Assembly: GCA_964354135.1 (NCBI GenBank)
Contig: CAYGZA010000140.1
Span: 1 to 15,790 of the forward strand
DNA: 15,790 nt
Reading direction: 5' to 3'
Source: CAYGZA01 sp964354135
Lineage (GTDB): Bacteria > Planctomycetota > Planctomycetia > Pirellulales > Thermoguttaceae
The translations under genes were made by a program, and so were the position numbers. Of this stretch, positions 15,494 through 15,790 are shown in pieces; the stretch's first letter is position 1; each line of letters begins with the position of its first letter. The notes beneath the pieces are model-generated. The model did no database searches. It was not told where the DNA came from and worked only from the letters and a program-made list of their open reading frames with translations.

Positions 15494-15622
15494 ATGGAAG
15501 TCCGCTGTCCCCACTGCCACAGTCCGATCGACTTGTCTACCGACACGCCGACCGGGGGTGAAGCAGACTGCACCCCTCGGAAATCTCCTCATTCAACCTC
15601 ACCCTCCGGGCAAAGTGCTTGA
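15494..15622 (+). pseudogene. N-terminal remnant of a planctomycete Ser/Thr protein kinase gene (zinc-ribbon head)
   Basis: A 42-codon frame begins 'MEVRCPHCHSPIDLSTDTP'. Large planctomycete Ser/Thr kinases often start with the same zinc-ribbon head (from memory, 'VRCPHCH-x-PIEL'), with a second Cys pair shortly after, before the kinase domain. Here the first knuckle CPHC (Cys5, Cys8) is intact. The expected second pair is reduced to a lone Cys26 ('ADCTPRK'), after which the sequence becomes unrelated Ser/Pro-rich residues and stops at TGA 15620-15622. No kinase motifs follow. The break point is therefore near 15560-15570. Upstream a TATAAT is retained, so the relic probably kept its promoter. 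The next gene starts two bases after this stop. Confidence 0.6.
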
Positions 15623-15624
15623 CC

Positions 15625-15790
15625 ATGCCAATCTCCAAACGCAGTGCCTTGCTCGCCATCTGTGTCTTCACTATCGCCTCAGGTGTTTCGCTCGCCGCGG
15701 CGCCCGAGGATCGCCGGAAACCTGACTCCGCCGCCTCCTTCGCCGCGCGCTTCGCCGATCCTCGGCCGGCGGCCCGGATGCTCAAGATCG
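15625..15790 (+). CDS. N-terminal part of a secreted protein (3' end outside window)
   Basis: ATG 15625 opens a frame without stop to the window end (55 codons). It begins with a clear signal peptide: 'MPISKRSALLAICVFTIASG', then 'VSLAAAPED' with cleavage near residue 24-25. The early mature part 'RFADPRPAARMLKI' resembles the first residues of large secreted glycoside hydrolase-like proteins of planctomycetes, a weak impression on 15 residues. The ribosome site is poor, so initiation may depend on the preceding kinase-remnant frame, which ends two bases earlier. Its function cannot be decided from this fragment, but the neighbours suggest another glycan-related enzyme. Confidence 0.6.
   Translation, partial: MPISKRSALLAICVFTIASGVSLAAAPEDRRKPDSAASFAARFADPRPAARMLKI

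Noticed and set aside
1..15790. CRISPR arrays, insertion sequences, rRNA or tRNA genes
   Set aside because: No regularly spaced repeats, transposase motifs, terminal inverted repeats or structured RNA signatures were seen.

Overview
The window is GC-rich chromosomal DNA with one dominant coding strand (+). It is full of secreted or lipid-anchored proteins: a Tat-dependent TIM-barrel protein, a GH123/DUF4091-like protein, a GH29-like fucosidase, a right-handed beta-helix protein, an SUMF1-domain lipoprotein, and a remnant of a zinc-ribbon-headed Ser/Thr kinase gene. This combination points to a planctomycete, probably environmental. That assignment is inferred from gene style; no marker gene is present.

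Left part (1-6401): the most unusual region. Three paralogues of a family I do not recognise lie in one direction. The first is only a C-terminal part (1-701). The second (1986-4577) is fused to an N-terminal TolB/PD40-type propeller. The third (4602-6401) is a simple secreted version. They share a beta-rich core, a 'D-[LI]-V-R-x-x-L-G' hinge and a long helical C-terminus ending in a conserved 'R-x-x-x-K-x-L-R-Q-x-A-G' type motif. An SUMF1/FGE-like lipoprotein gene (704-1663) starts two bases after the first paralogue. A good promoter (1910-1938) precedes the second. A hidden 42-codon antisense ORF with a Tat-like signal (1641-1769) overlaps the 3' end of the lipoprotein gene.

Middle (6402-7302): about 900 bases without an intact gene. 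It holds an apparent C-terminal fragment of a minus-strand ceramidase-like gene (6432-6545) and otherwise nothing I can support.

Right part (7303-15003): five intact genes on +. They encode an exported endonuclease/exonuclease/phosphatase-fold protein, a GH123/DUF4091-like protein (11-base overlap with the previous gene), a Tat-exported sugar isomerase/epimerase-like TIM barrel, a GH29-like protein and a large beta-helix protein, possibly GH141-like. The last four look like a small glycan-degradation locus, perhaps for fucose- and/or HexNAc-containing polymers; the substrate is inference.

End (15004-15790): an orphan small exported ORF with a perfect Shine-Dalgarno, a promoter-like TATAAT, a 42-codon remnant of a kinase N-terminus (CPHC zinc knuckle), and the start of another secreted protein cut by the window edge. 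This stretch looks like a zone of gene decay or recombination.
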